Shown: positions 8,053-16,269, counted from the first letter of the stretch. The stretch: 32,389 nt of DNA from Erysipelotrichaceae bacterium UBA2227 (GCA_002348095.1 DDYT01000014.1:1-32389); one strand, 5' to 3'. A program made the numbers and translations. The notes: a model not told the origin generated them from the letters alone.

Positions 8053-8922
8053 ATGGTTATCGACCGAGTTAAGTCATTCTGCAAGCACTTTATTGACTTG
8101 TTTGAAAACGGAAAACAAGCAATCGTGCATTCTGTTTATAAAAGTACGATTAACTGCTTGGTTGATGATCGCATTATTTCTTTGCAGCATCAAGACATGC
8201 CGATCACACCTCTAAGTATAAACCTTGATATTCCTAAAAAAGTATTCGAACTTATTCGAGTCAATAGAGGTGATGAAGTAAGGTTCACAAAAGAAGGAAT
8301 CATCGCGTTTAACTCATTGTTTATGCTAGAAGATACTGAAGTCTTTGACTGTGATTTGACAAAAGACACTTTCTCACTGGATAGAGAGAAAATCGAGAAG
8401 TTAACTGATCAGATCTTGAACTATATCGAAAAAGGAGAGTTTGGTCGAATCACAAAATCAATGAAAGATGATCAAAAAATTCCATTGTCTTTTGCGGGTA
8501 GTTATGTATCCGGAATTCTGACTAAATTGAGTAACAGTTCTGATGTTATTGAAATCAGTTCGCTGGCAACACAGTTAATCGGGGTTGGTGAAGGTCTGAC
8601 ACCTTCAGGAGATGACTTCAATTGCGGAATGTTAGCAGCACTGTTCTATCTGCGTGGTAATAAGTATGCGGATGAACTGAGAGAAGAACTTATTCGACAA
8701 ATCCATCAACGCATAAACACAACGACAATTATCAGCAAAGAATTTCTCATCTATGCCTGTGAGGGAAAGTTCAGCCAGATGGTTAAGCACATCCTGATCA
8801 AGAGTCAGCAAAACAGAGATGTGACACAGGAAATCATGAAGATACGGGATGTCGGTCATACATCCGGAATTGATTTTCTTACAGGATTGTATTTTGGATT
8901 ATTAAAGGGAGGAAATGAATAA
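8053..8922 (+). CDS. allH: DUF2877 (AllH/YlbF-like) subunit of oxamate-carbamoyltransferase-type complex
   Basis: This protein of about 289 aa has the DUF2877 signature VGEGLTPSGDDFNCGML in its second half, followed by NTTTIISKEFL and a C-terminal GHTSGIDFLTGL. E. coli YlbF (AllH) has this domain and works with FdrA and YlbE as oxamate carbamoyltransferase, converting oxalurate to oxamate and carbamoyl phosphate in anaerobic allantoin use. The following two genes encode exactly those partners. The start is either the GTG at 8050 or the ATG at 8053, with only weak Shine-Dalgarno pairing (GGATACGAGG). An upstream reading from 7957 is rejected because the pucR terminator lies in it. The stop TAA overlaps the next ATG by one base. 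The true carbamoyl acceptor in this organism is not known. Confidence 0.8.
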   Translation: MVIDRVKSFCKHFIDLFENGKQAIVHSVYKSTINCLVDDRIISLQHQDMPITPLSINLDIPKKVFELIRVNRGDEVRFTKEGIIAFNSLFMLEDTEVFDCDLTKDTFSLDREKIEKLTDQILNYIEKGEFGRITKSMKDDQKIPLSFAGSYVSGILTKLSNSSDVIEISSLATQLIGVGEGLTPSGDDFNCGMLAALFYLRGNKYADELREELIRQIHQRINTTTIISKEFLIYACEGKFSQMVKHILIKSQQNRDVTQEIMKIRDVGHTSGIDFLTGLYFGLLKGGNE

Positions 8923-10466
8923 TGATTCATAATGTTATAAAACACAATGCTTATTTCGATTCCGTTACGCTCATGCTTTTTTCGAGCAAATTAAGCGGGA
9001 TTGATGGTGTTTTGGAAGCTGCCGTCATGATGGGAACAGATCATAATAAAGAACTCATGAAAAGTTCAGGGATTTTGTCTGAAGAAATGGCAGGCAAGGT
9101 GACTGGCAATGACTTGGTCATCGGAATCAAAGCGGAGTCTCAGGAAGTCATCGATTTGGCAATAAAAACACTGGAAGAGCAGTTCGAAAACAAGAATAAG
9201 TCCAGTGAAGACAGCGGTAAAATCAAAGTAAAAACAATTGATGCAGCTGTCAAAAAGATGGAAGGATTGAACTTTGCGATCGTATCGCTGCCTGGAAGAT
9301 TTGCGGCGGCAGAAACGATGAAGTGTTTAAAGAACGGCATGCATGTTTTATTGTTCTCTGATAACATTACCATCGAAGAAGAAAATGAACTTAAAGATTA
9401 TGCCGTTGCGAATAATCTGCTGATGATGGGTCCGGACTGTGGTACGGCAATCATCAATGGCGTTGCCTTGGGCTTTGCGAATGTTGTTCGCAAAGGAAAT
9501 ATCGGCTTAGTCGCTGCTTCTGGAACCGGTTTACAAGAGGTAACGGTTATTATCGATAAATTGGGTGGTGGGATATCACAAGCGCTTGGAACCGGTGGGC
9601 GTGATTTGAAGAAGGATATCGGTGGAAAGATGATGTTATTAGCATTGGATGCATTGGCGAATGATCCTGAAACACAGGTAATCGGAATCGTATCAAAACC
9701 TCCCGCAAAAGAAGTGATGGTCAAGATTCTGGAAAAAGTCAAAACAATCTCCAAACCTGTGGTTGCCTGTTTCTTAGGTGGAGATCCGAGTCTGGTGGAA
9801 GGTACCGATACAGTGGCTGCTGAAACGATTGAAGAGGCAGCAAGTAAGTTGGTTGAACTATCCTTAGGCGGTCGCAAGACGGAGTTGTCGGCTTATTCAG
9901 AAGACCAACTCAATCAGCTCGTTGATGAGGAAGTATCAAAATTGAACTGTCAGAAATACTTGCGCGGATTATATACCGGAGGAACTTTAGCCTATGAAGG
10001 AATGCTGATTCTTGACAAAGAAGTCGGAAGCATTTATTCCAATATTGCAATCAATAAGGATTACAGTTTAGAAGATGTTGAAGTCAGTCAAGAGAACTCT
10101 GTATTGGATATGGGGGATGATTACTTTACTGACGGAATGCCTCATCCGATGATCGAGCCGAAACTGCGTTCTCAACGCATTGTCAAAGAAGCCGCCGATC
10201 CTCAAACAGCTGTCATTTTATTGGACTGTGTCTTGGGTTATGGAAGTCATCCAGATCCGGCAGGAGCAGTAGCTTCGGCAGTCAAACTAGCCAAAGCTAA
10301 TCAGGGGAATCGTCACGTGTCCTATATCGCCTCTGTCTGTGGCACTGAGAAAGATCCGCAAGGATTATCAAATCAAGTTGAAAAATTAAAAGAAGCCGGG
10401 ATTATTGTACTTCCGACCAATGCTCAGGCCGCTCAGTTAGCAGCTCGCATCTTGGCGAAACTTTAG
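8922..10466 (+). CDS. fdrA: FdrA (AllF-like), acyl-CoA-synthetase-fold subunit of carbamoyltransferase complex
   Basis: This 514-residue protein is of the FdrA family, which has a succinyl-CoA-synthetase-alpha-like fold. Seen in sequence are the N-terminal AVMMGTDHNKELM region, a CoA-binding-like Rossmann part with MGPDCGTAIINGVALGF (near 168-184), AASGTGLQEVTVI and GTGGRDLKKDIGG, and a C-terminal ligase-like domain with DCVLGYGSHPDPAG and YIASVCGTEKDPQG. E. coli FdrA (AllF) is a subunit of oxamate carbamoyltransferase, and the neighbouring DUF2877 and DUF1116 genes complete the trio. The start ATG at 8922 has GGGAGGAAATGAATA upstream and overlaps the preceding stop. The length is somewhat shorter than E. 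coli FdrA (about 555). Acyl-CoA ligase activity is not implied; in this family the fold has been reused for carbamoyl transfer. Confidence 0.87.
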   Translation: MIHNVIKHNAYFDSVTLMLFSSKLSGIDGVLEAAVMMGTDHNKELMKSSGILSEEMAGKVTGNDLVIGIKAESQEVIDLAIKTLEEQFENKNKSSEDSGKIKVKTIDAAVKKMEGLNFAIVSLPGRFAAAETMKCLKNGMHVLLFSDNITIEEENELKDYAVANNLLMMGPDCGTAIINGVALGFANVVRKGNIGLVAASGTGLQEVTVIIDKLGGGISQALGTGGRDLKKDIGGKMMLLALDALANDPETQVIGIVSKPPAKEVMVKILEKVKTISKPVVACFLGGDPSLVEGTDTVAAETIEEAASKLVELSLGGRKTELSAYSEDQLNQLVDEEVSKLNCQKYLRGLYTGGTLAYEGMLILDKEVGSIYSNIAINKDYSLEDVEVSQENSVLDMGDDYFTDGMPHPMIEPKLRSQRIVKEAADPQTAVILLDCVLGYGSHPDPAGAVASAVKLAKANQGNRHVSYIASVCGTEKDPQGLSNQVEKLKEAGIIVLPTNAQAAQLAARILAKL

Positions 10467-10476
10467 GAGGGTAAGT

Positions 10477-11892
10477 ATGTCTAAAGTAAATGAATTGTTC
10501 AATCAGTCATTAAAAGTAACCAACATTGGTTTAGAAACCTTCTATGAAACCATGATTGAACAAAAAGTATCGGCAGTGCATGTTGAATGGCGTCCGGTGG
10601 CGGGCGGTAACGCAAAACTTGCCGCTTTGGTAGCAAAGCTGAATACTCCGGAAATCGAAGAAGCAAATAAAAAAGCATTCGACATCATGAATAATGCAGA
10701 ACCGGTTTTGACAGATATCAAATTTGCACACGAAGTTATTGAAGGAATGGATAAGTATACCATCGGTCATGCCGGACCTCCTATCGCTTGGCAAGATATG
10801 TGCGGTCCGCTTCAAGGAGCCATCTTGGGTGCGATCATGTATGAAGGATTAACCTCTAGTCTGGAAGAATCTGAGGAATTGGTTAAGAGCGGAAAAATTA
10901 AATTCAGAAGTAATCACAGTATGGGAGCTGTCGGTCCGATGACCGGCATGATCACCTATTCCATGCCTTTATGGGAAGTAACCAATACGTCATACGGAAA
11001 CAAAGCATATTGTGCATTTAATGAAGGATTAGGGAAGGTTATGCGTTTTGGTGCAAACGGACCTGAAGTGATCGAGCGGCTGAAATGGTTGGAAAATTCA
11101 CTGGGACCGGCCATGAAAAAAGCACTTGCTTTATCCGGACCGATATCGCTGAAGGTCATTGTCGCAAAAGCATTGGCCATGGGCGATGAAATGCACCAGC
11201 GCAATACCGGAGCCAGTTCGTTATTTGTTCGGGAAATTATGAAGTATTTGGTACAGGTTGTAGATGATAAGAATGAGTTACTGAAAATCACTGAATTCGT
11301 TACGGGAAATGATCAGTTCTTCCTCAATATCGCAATGGCCACAGGAAAAGCCATTTGTGATCCGGTTAAAAATATTCCCAACAGCACAGTCGTTACTACA
11401 TTGAGCAGAAACGGTACAAACTTCGGAATCAAGATCAGCGCACTAGGTGAACAGTGGTTTGAAGCTCCGGTCAATCAGCCGAGAGGCTTATATTTCCCTG
11501 GATACTCAGAAGAGGATGCAAATCCAGACATCGGAGACAGTGCTATAGTTGAGACCTTCGGTATCGGAGGCTTCGCTATGGGTTCAGCTCCGGCAGTCGT
11601 TCGCTTTGTAGGGGCAAGCTCTGTGGATGAAGCAATTGCTTACTCAAAAGAGATGCAGGATATTTGTGTCGGTTTGAGTCCGCATTACATTATTCCGACA
11701 ATGAACTTCGTAGGCACAGCGACGGCCATCGATGTTCGCAAAGTAGTTGAAACAGGCAGTACGCCTGTCATCAATACCGGTATGGCACATAAAAAACCGG
11801 GTATCGGTCAAGTGGGAGCCGGTATCGTACGTGCCCCATTGGAATGTTTCGTGAGAGCTCTGGAAGCATTTAGCGAAAATCTCCAACTGTAG
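10477..11892 (+). CDS. allG: DUF1116 (YlbE/AllG-like) subunit of carbamoyltransferase complex
   Basis: This 471-residue protein has the DUF1116 domain over most of its length. Recognisable stretches are HVEWRPVAGGN (residues 26-36), MCGPLQGAILGA, NHSMGAVGPMTGMITYSMP and GVFxxx-free glycine-rich segments such as GDSAIVETFGIGGFAMG near the C-terminus. E. coli YlbE (AllG) is the third oxamate carbamoyltransferase subunit. TAGGAGGGTAAGT gives an excellent ribosome-binding site overlapping the fdrA stop, and the spacing of 10 nt confirms an operon. The order H-F-G here differs from E. coli fdrA-ylbE-ylbF. No carbamate kinase (AllK/ArcC-like) follows in the window, so carbamoyl phosphate would need a kinase encoded elsewhere or feed pyrimidine or arginine synthesis. 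Confidence 0.87.
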   Translation: MSKVNELFNQSLKVTNIGLETFYETMIEQKVSAVHVEWRPVAGGNAKLAALVAKLNTPEIEEANKKAFDIMNNAEPVLTDIKFAHEVIEGMDKYTIGHAGPPIAWQDMCGPLQGAILGAIMYEGLTSSLEESEELVKSGKIKFRSNHSMGAVGPMTGMITYSMPLWEVTNTSYGNKAYCAFNEGLGKVMRFGANGPEVIERLKWLENSLGPAMKKALALSGPISLKVIVAKALAMGDEMHQRNTGASSLFVREIMKYLVQVVDDKNELLKITEFVTGNDQFFLNIAMATGKAICDPVKNIPNSTVVTTLSRNGTNFGIKISALGEQWFEAPVNQPRGLYFPGYSEEDANPDIGDSAIVETFGIGGFAMGSAPAVVRFVGASSVDEAIAYSKEMQDICVGLSPHYIIPTMNFVGTATAIDVRKVVETGSTPVINTGMAHKKPGIGQVGAGIVRAPLECFVRALEAFSENLQL

Positions 11893-11935
11893 AAGAACTC
11901 TAGACAGAGAAACACCACTATAAGGAGGAAAGCAA

Positions 11936-13159
11936 GTGGAAAAGAAGACATTTTGGCAAAGAGTTAAAGCTGCCGGCCCGGCAGCAGTAATCACCAGTGC
12001 CTTTATCGGCCCCGGCACGATTACAACATCAACACTGTCCGGCGTTAACTTCGGTTATGCATTATTATGGGCAGTTCTGTTTTCAGGGATTTCATTAATC
12101 ATTATCATGAATATGGCATCGAGATTGGCTATCATCGGTAAAAAGAACATTGTTGATGCAGCCATAGAATTAGTTGATTCAAAAGCATGGAAAGTATTTG
12201 TAATGTTACTGATTGCTGTTGCAATCGGATTAACAGCTTTAGGCTTCGAAGCCGGAAATCTTATCGGCGCAACTGCAGGATTTGGAGATATCTTTGGTTT
12301 GCCCGTCTGGTTAGCGGCGTTAATCATGGGATTACTTTCTTTAGCAGCTGTTGTGTTTTCAACTCCGAAGATAATCGAAGTCGTAATGAAAACGTTTGTT
12401 GGTGTAATGGGGGTCATCTTCGTTATTACTGCGGTCGTTGCAAAACCAGATATTTTGGCAGTTTTACAAGGTTTTATTCCTTCAGTGCCTGATGGAGCAT
12501 TAGTGAATACCGTTGCACTGATCGGGACAACGATTATTGCCATTAATCTTGTTTTTCACTCAATTGCAAGTGCAGATAAGTGGAATTCCGAAAAAGATTT
12601 GGAAGACTCATACTTCGATACAAAACTAAATGTCTCGCTTGGGGTTTTAATGACACTAGCATTAATTATAACAACGTCTGCGGTACTTTTTGGTTCAGGT
12701 ACGGTAGTAAACAGTCCATTGGTATACTCCAAATCTCTTGAACCTGTTTTAGGTAGTTGGGCGCGTATCTTTGGTAGTACTGGTTTAGTGTTTGCGGGTC
12801 TTTCATCAGCGATTGCAACCCCATACATGACGGGTGTCATCTTTGGGCGTGTATTTAAATGGAACAAGCAAAATGATTTCCGTCCAAAACTTGTTGCCGC
12901 GATTGCAGTACTAATTGGTACAGGATTCGCTATGTTTGGCGCAAGACCTACACAGATCATCGTGTTTGCTCAGGCAACCAGTGGTGTATTCTTACCCTTT
13001 ATCTCAATTTTGTTTGTTGTAGCTGCTAATAAGAACTTCCTAGGAAAATTTAAGAACAATTTAACTCAGAATTTACTAAGCGGATTATCAGTCGTAGTTA
13101 CTTTTGGATTAGGTATGTGGACACTCTATAATGCTTTAAAAGCATTGATAGGATTCTGA
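11936..13159 (+). CDS. NRAMP-fold transporter lacking canonical metal ligands
   Basis: This membrane protein of 407 aa and about 11 segments aligns with the NRAMP (MntH) family at the start (RVKAAGPAAVIT, then NFGYALLW) and around helix 6. The helix-1 metal motif DPGN is replaced by GPGT (residues 25-28). The helix-6 MPHN is replaced by IAIN (201-204). Thus the Asp, first Asn and Met ligands are absent, and only the helix-6 Asn is kept. Divalent-metal transport by the usual mechanism is therefore unlikely. It begins with GTG at 11936 after a strong AAGGAGG and follows the DUF1116 gene by 43 nt in the same run, so an organic substrate such as a ureide, amide or oxamate-like acid is plausible (inference). 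A 32-bp palindrome follows. Confidence 0.8.
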   Translation: MEKKTFWQRVKAAGPAAVITSAFIGPGTITTSTLSGVNFGYALLWAVLFSGISLIIIMNMASRLAIIGKKNIVDAAIELVDSKAWKVFVMLLIAVAIGLTALGFEAGNLIGATAGFGDIFGLPVWLAALIMGLLSLAAVVFSTPKIIEVVMKTFVGVMGVIFVITAVVAKPDILAVLQGFIPSVPDGALVNTVALIGTTIIAINLVFHSIASADKWNSEKDLEDSYFDTKLNVSLGVLMTLALIITTSAVLFGSGTVVNSPLVYSKSLEPVLGSWARIFGSTGLVFAGLSSAIATPYMTGVIFGRVFKWNKQNDFRPKLVAAIAVLIGTGFAMFGARPTQIIVFAQATSGVFLPFISILFVVAANKNFLGKFKNNLTQNLLSGLSVVVTFGLGMWTLYNALKALIGF

Positions 13160-13181
13160 TAGATTTAAGAAAGTATCAAGA

Positions 13182-13213
13182 CCGAAGCATTAAGCTTAAG
13201 CTTAATGCTTCGG
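13182..13213. repeat. 32-bp perfect palindrome between transporter and amidase genes
   Basis: The sequence is its own reverse complement over all 32 bases: a 14-bp arm beginning CCGAAGCATTAAGC, a central TTAA, then the matching arm. No T-run follows on either strand, so it is not a standard intrinsic terminator. It may be an mRNA-stabilising or processing hairpin within the operon, or a dimer operator. Confidence 0.85.
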
Positions 13214-13260
13214 CATTATGAGTTGATAATGTTCGTTTTAATTCAAAATCGGAGGAAATG

Positions 13261-14508
13261 ATGGAGAAGCACAAGTTATTAAATTTGCCTCGACTCGAAG
13301 TATCGGATCAGCCACCTTACGATCCTTTACAAGCATTTGTTCGAGATAATCATATCGCAATAGAAGGTGCACCAAATGGTCCGTTGAGCGGACTGGTTTT
13401 TGCGGTTAAAGATGTTTTTATGGTATTGGGTAGTACATACGGGAATGGTCATCCGGATTGGCTCAAAACTCATGGCCCGGATTCATTCACGGCAAGTTCT
13501 ATAATTAGATTGTTGGATGCAGGTGCTGATTTGGTTGGGAAGACAGTATGTGATGAGTTGTGTTTTAGTATTAGTGGTGAGAATTGGAACTATGGTTCCC
13601 CGATGAACCCACATGATATCCGCAGATTTACTGGAGGATCATCTGCTGGTTCTGGGGCAGCAACAGCTGGTGGATTAGTAGATTTTGCTACTGGCAGTGA
13701 TTGCTTGGGTTCTGTTCGAGTACCGGCTGGATATAATGGGTTATTAGGTATGCGTCCTACCTATAAACGGATTCCAAATGACGGAGAAGCACCATACTGT
13801 GCTAGCATGGATGTAACTGGATACGTAGCCAAAGATCCTGATGTTTTTGTAAAAGTTTCTGAGGTTTTACTAGGATCTGATAAAAATAACGTTGAGTTTA
13901 AGCATCTATATATAGCAGATGATTGCTTTCAAGCTTTAGATGCAGAAATATATGAAGCATTGGAACCTGCTGTCAAACTTGCTGGATCAAAGCTTTCTCA
14001 AGTACACCATGTGACAGTAGCGCCTGAAGGTCTTGAAAAATGGATCAACGTTTTTCGATTGGTACAAGGATATGAGGTTTGGGAAAGTTACGGTGGTTGG
14101 ATTAGAAAATATCGACCTCATTTATCTCGAGGTCCTAAGGAACGACTGCAATGGGCATCAACGATAACCCGTAATCAGTATCTCGAAGCCCTAGAAGAAA
14201 AGCAAAAAATCGAGAATTACTTTCGTACATTTCTTCCGGAAGATGCAATACTGTGTTTGCCTACAACAGCATCGGTTGCACCGCTACGAACAACGACACT
14301 TGAAGAGATCAACCGTACGCGTGCAATCTCAACGAATTTTTTGTGTATTTCACCTTTGACATCAACACCGCAGGTCTGTGTACCATTAGTAATTTTTGAT
14401 GATGTTCCATTGAGTATGACATTGATTAGTTCTAAAGATACCGACTTGGCTTTAGCAAAGTTTGCGGCGAGATTAGTTAGTGAATTCTGTGCAAAGGATG
14501 GAATCTGA
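13261..14508 (+). CDS. Amidase-signature family hydrolase
   Basis: This hydrolase of about 415 aa has the Ser-cisSer-Lys amidase signature. The sequence shows Lys50 in FAVKDVF, the cis-Ser127 in GGSSAGSG, and nucleophile Ser151 in GSDCLGSVRVP. Overall it resembles plant AMI1-type amidases (GHPDWLKTH, GKTVCDELCFSISGEN). The loop preceding the nucleophile reads D-C-L-G-S where the family normally has D-T-G-G-S, so one oxyanion-loop glycine is Leu149. GGAGG at 13251-13255 favours the ATG at 13261 over 13258, which is too close. In this operon it could deamidate a pathway product such as oxamate, or another carboxamide, releasing ammonia (inference). Generic amide hydrolysis is also possible. A following gene encodes an LctP-type permease 25 nt downstream. 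Confidence 0.85.
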   Translation: MEKHKLLNLPRLEVSDQPPYDPLQAFVRDNHIAIEGAPNGPLSGLVFAVKDVFMVLGSTYGNGHPDWLKTHGPDSFTASSIIRLLDAGADLVGKTVCDELCFSISGENWNYGSPMNPHDIRRFTGGSSAGSGAATAGGLVDFATGSDCLGSVRVPAGYNGLLGMRPTYKRIPNDGEAPYCASMDVTGYVAKDPDVFVKVSEVLLGSDKNNVEFKHLYIADDCFQALDAEIYEALEPAVKLAGSKLSQVHHVTVAPEGLEKWINVFRLVQGYEVWESYGGWIRKYRPHLSRGPKERLQWASTITRNQYLEALEEKQKIENYFRTFLPEDAILCLPTTASVAPLRTTTLEEINRTRAISTNFLCISPLTSTPQVCVPLVIFDDVPLSMTLISSKDTDLALAKFAARLVSEFCAKDGI

Positions 14509-14533
14509 TTGAGATAGAGAGAGGATAAGGAAT

Positions 14534-16141
14534 ATGAACATTCCATTGAATATCGGGATGTGGCTTGTAGCTTCATTACCCATTATCGTTTTACTAGTAT
14601 TAATGGTTGGTTTCCAGTGGGGGGCAACCAAAGCAGCACCAATCGGGTTTGCAATTGCATTGATTTCAGGTTTACTATTTTATAAGGCAGACTTAGCACT
14701 CGTTCTTTTTGAAAGTCTAAAAGGAATGTGGAGTACATTGGTAGTGCTGATCGTCGTTTGGCCGGCAATACTTCTTTTTGAAGTAGTCAGCGAAGCAAAA
14801 GCATTCATCGTTTTTAGAAATGGTTTACAGAAGTATACACCTAACGAACTTGTTCAGGTTATTGCTTTGGGATGGGTATTTATGAGCTTTCTTCAGGGGA
14901 TCACCGGTTTCGGTGTTCCGGTTGCTGTGGGTGCTCCGTTATTGGTAGGTATTGGTGTGACACCGATCTGGGCAGTACTGATCCCGTTAATCGGTCACGC
15001 ATGGGCAAATACCTTTGGAACTTTGGCCGTTGCTTGGGATTCGTTAGTGCTTCAAACCAATTTAGCTGCTGATCCGGCATTATTGTTACAAACGGCTTTA
15101 TGGGCTGCGACTTTTATTTGGGTATGGAACTTCATTACCGGTATTGCTATTAGCTGGATATACGGTAAGAAGGAAGGGTTAATTCGTGGATTACCGGTCG
15201 TTATCGTGATATCGTTAATTCAGGGAGGGGGCCAATTGCTTCTAAGTCAAGTGAATCAGACACTAGCGGCATTTATCCCGGCAGTTTTATCTCTGGTTGC
15301 CATTTTATTGATAGGCAGAACCAAATTGTATGGAACCCCATGGCGTATTGAGAACAGCAAAGTCATGAATCGTAAGAATGGCGATTTGGCTCAGGATTAT
15401 CCTAAAAATATGTCCATGCATCAGGCGTTCCTGCCTTATTACGTCCTGACGTTTATTACATTGTTTGTATTATTGATTCAGCCGATCAAGCAGTTTTTAG
15501 GACAAATCAAATTTGGATTTGCTTTCCCTGAGACAATGACAGGATACGGATATATCAATGCTGCAACAGCTTCATTCTCTCCCTTTTCTCCACTGACACA
15601 TGCTGGCATGTTCTTGTTGGTTTCATCCTTAATCGGCTATTTGTTCTTTAAAAAGAATGGCTGGATTGGAAGAGATGGGGGTAAAGCTGTCATTCGTCGG
15701 TCATTGCAGAAAACACTGCCCTCGGCACTTGCTGTGCTAGGGTTCATACTTATGTCCCGTATGATGGGTGGTACCGGTCAAACGGTTATCCTGGCGCAAG
15801 GTTTTGCAGCAACTTTCGGAAAAAGTTATGCTATCTTAGCCCCGGTCGTAGGTATGTTGGGAGCATTTATGACAAGTTCAAATATGGCTTCCAATATCCT
15901 CTTTGGAGAGTTCCAATTAACGACCGCAAGACTGCTCTCACTAAACGTAGCAGCAATCTTGGGTGCTCAAACTGCAGGTGGAGCTATAGGAAATACCATT
16001 TGTCCGGGAAATGTCATTCTTGGGACTACAACGGCAGGAATTCTCGGTCAGGAAGGCGTTGTTTTGAAAAAGGTACTACCTATTACTGTAACAGCAGCCG
16101 TCATCGTAGGAGCGATATTATTTATTACACAGGTTTTGTAA
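14534..16141 (+). CDS. LctP-family (lactate permease-like) transporter
   Basis: This hydrophobic protein of 535 aa and about 12-14 segments belongs to the LctP/LldP L-lactate permease family. Hallmarks are GITGFGVPVAVGAPLLVGIG (near 118-137), HAWANTFGTLAVAWDSL, and the late SSNMASNILFG and GGAIGNTICPGNVILG stretches. It starts at ATG 14534 behind GAGAGGATAAGGAAT, 25 nt after the amidase. LctP proteins carry short 2-hydroxy- or 2-keto-carboxylates. Oxamate is an isostere of pyruvate and lactate, so exchange of oxamate, glyoxylate, oxalurate or a related acid would match the operon (inference). Plain lactate transport cannot be excluded. A terminator at 16310-16337 ends the run. Confidence 0.88.
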   Translation: MNIPLNIGMWLVASLPIIVLLVLMVGFQWGATKAAPIGFAIALISGLLFYKADLALVLFESLKGMWSTLVVLIVVWPAILLFEVVSEAKAFIVFRNGLQKYTPNELVQVIALGWVFMSFLQGITGFGVPVAVGAPLLVGIGVTPIWAVLIPLIGHAWANTFGTLAVAWDSLVLQTNLAADPALLLQTALWAATFIWVWNFITGIAISWIYGKKEGLIRGLPVVIVISLIQGGGQLLLSQVNQTLAAFIPAVLSLVAILLIGRTKLYGTPWRIENSKVMNRKNGDLAQDYPKNMSMHQAFLPYYVLTFITLFVLLIQPIKQFLGQIKFGFAFPETMTGYGYINAATASFSPFSPLTHAGMFLLVSSLIGYLFFKKNGWIGRDGGKAVIRRSLQKTLPSALAVLGFILMSRMMGGTGQTVILAQGFAATFGKSYAILAPVVGMLGAFMTSSNMASNILFGEFQLTTARLLSLNVAAILGAQTAGGAIGNTICPGNVILGTTTAGILGQEGVVLKKVLPITVTAAVIVGAILFITQVL

Positions 16142-16149
16142 TTAACTGA

Positions 16150-16269
16150 ACGATAGAATATGATCATGTTCGAATTACGACGGAATTGATCGGATTTGGT
16201 TTGATCGCACTGGTAATCTTCTATCAACTGTTAAGAATCAAGAAGAAAGAATCACTTGTAACAGTTTAA
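16150..16269 (+). pseudogene. Possible remnant of a membrane protein C-terminus
   Basis: A 39-codon open stretch downstream of the LctP gene has no good start or ribosome-binding site. It reads as one membrane helix (LIGFGLIALVIFYQLL) followed by a basic tail (RIKKKES) and a stop. This looks like the last helix and cytoplasmic tail of a lost permease gene. It could also be a chance open frame. I cannot name its parent. Confidence 0.3.

Noticed and set aside
11936..13159. Annotation as a Mn/Fe transporter MntH
   Set aside because: The DPGN and MPHN metal motifs are replaced by GPGT and IAIN, and the context is ureide metabolism, not metal homeostasis.
13182..13213. Palindrome as an ordinary intrinsic terminator
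   Set aside because: No T-run follows on either strand, so it is kept as an unexplained hairpin instead.
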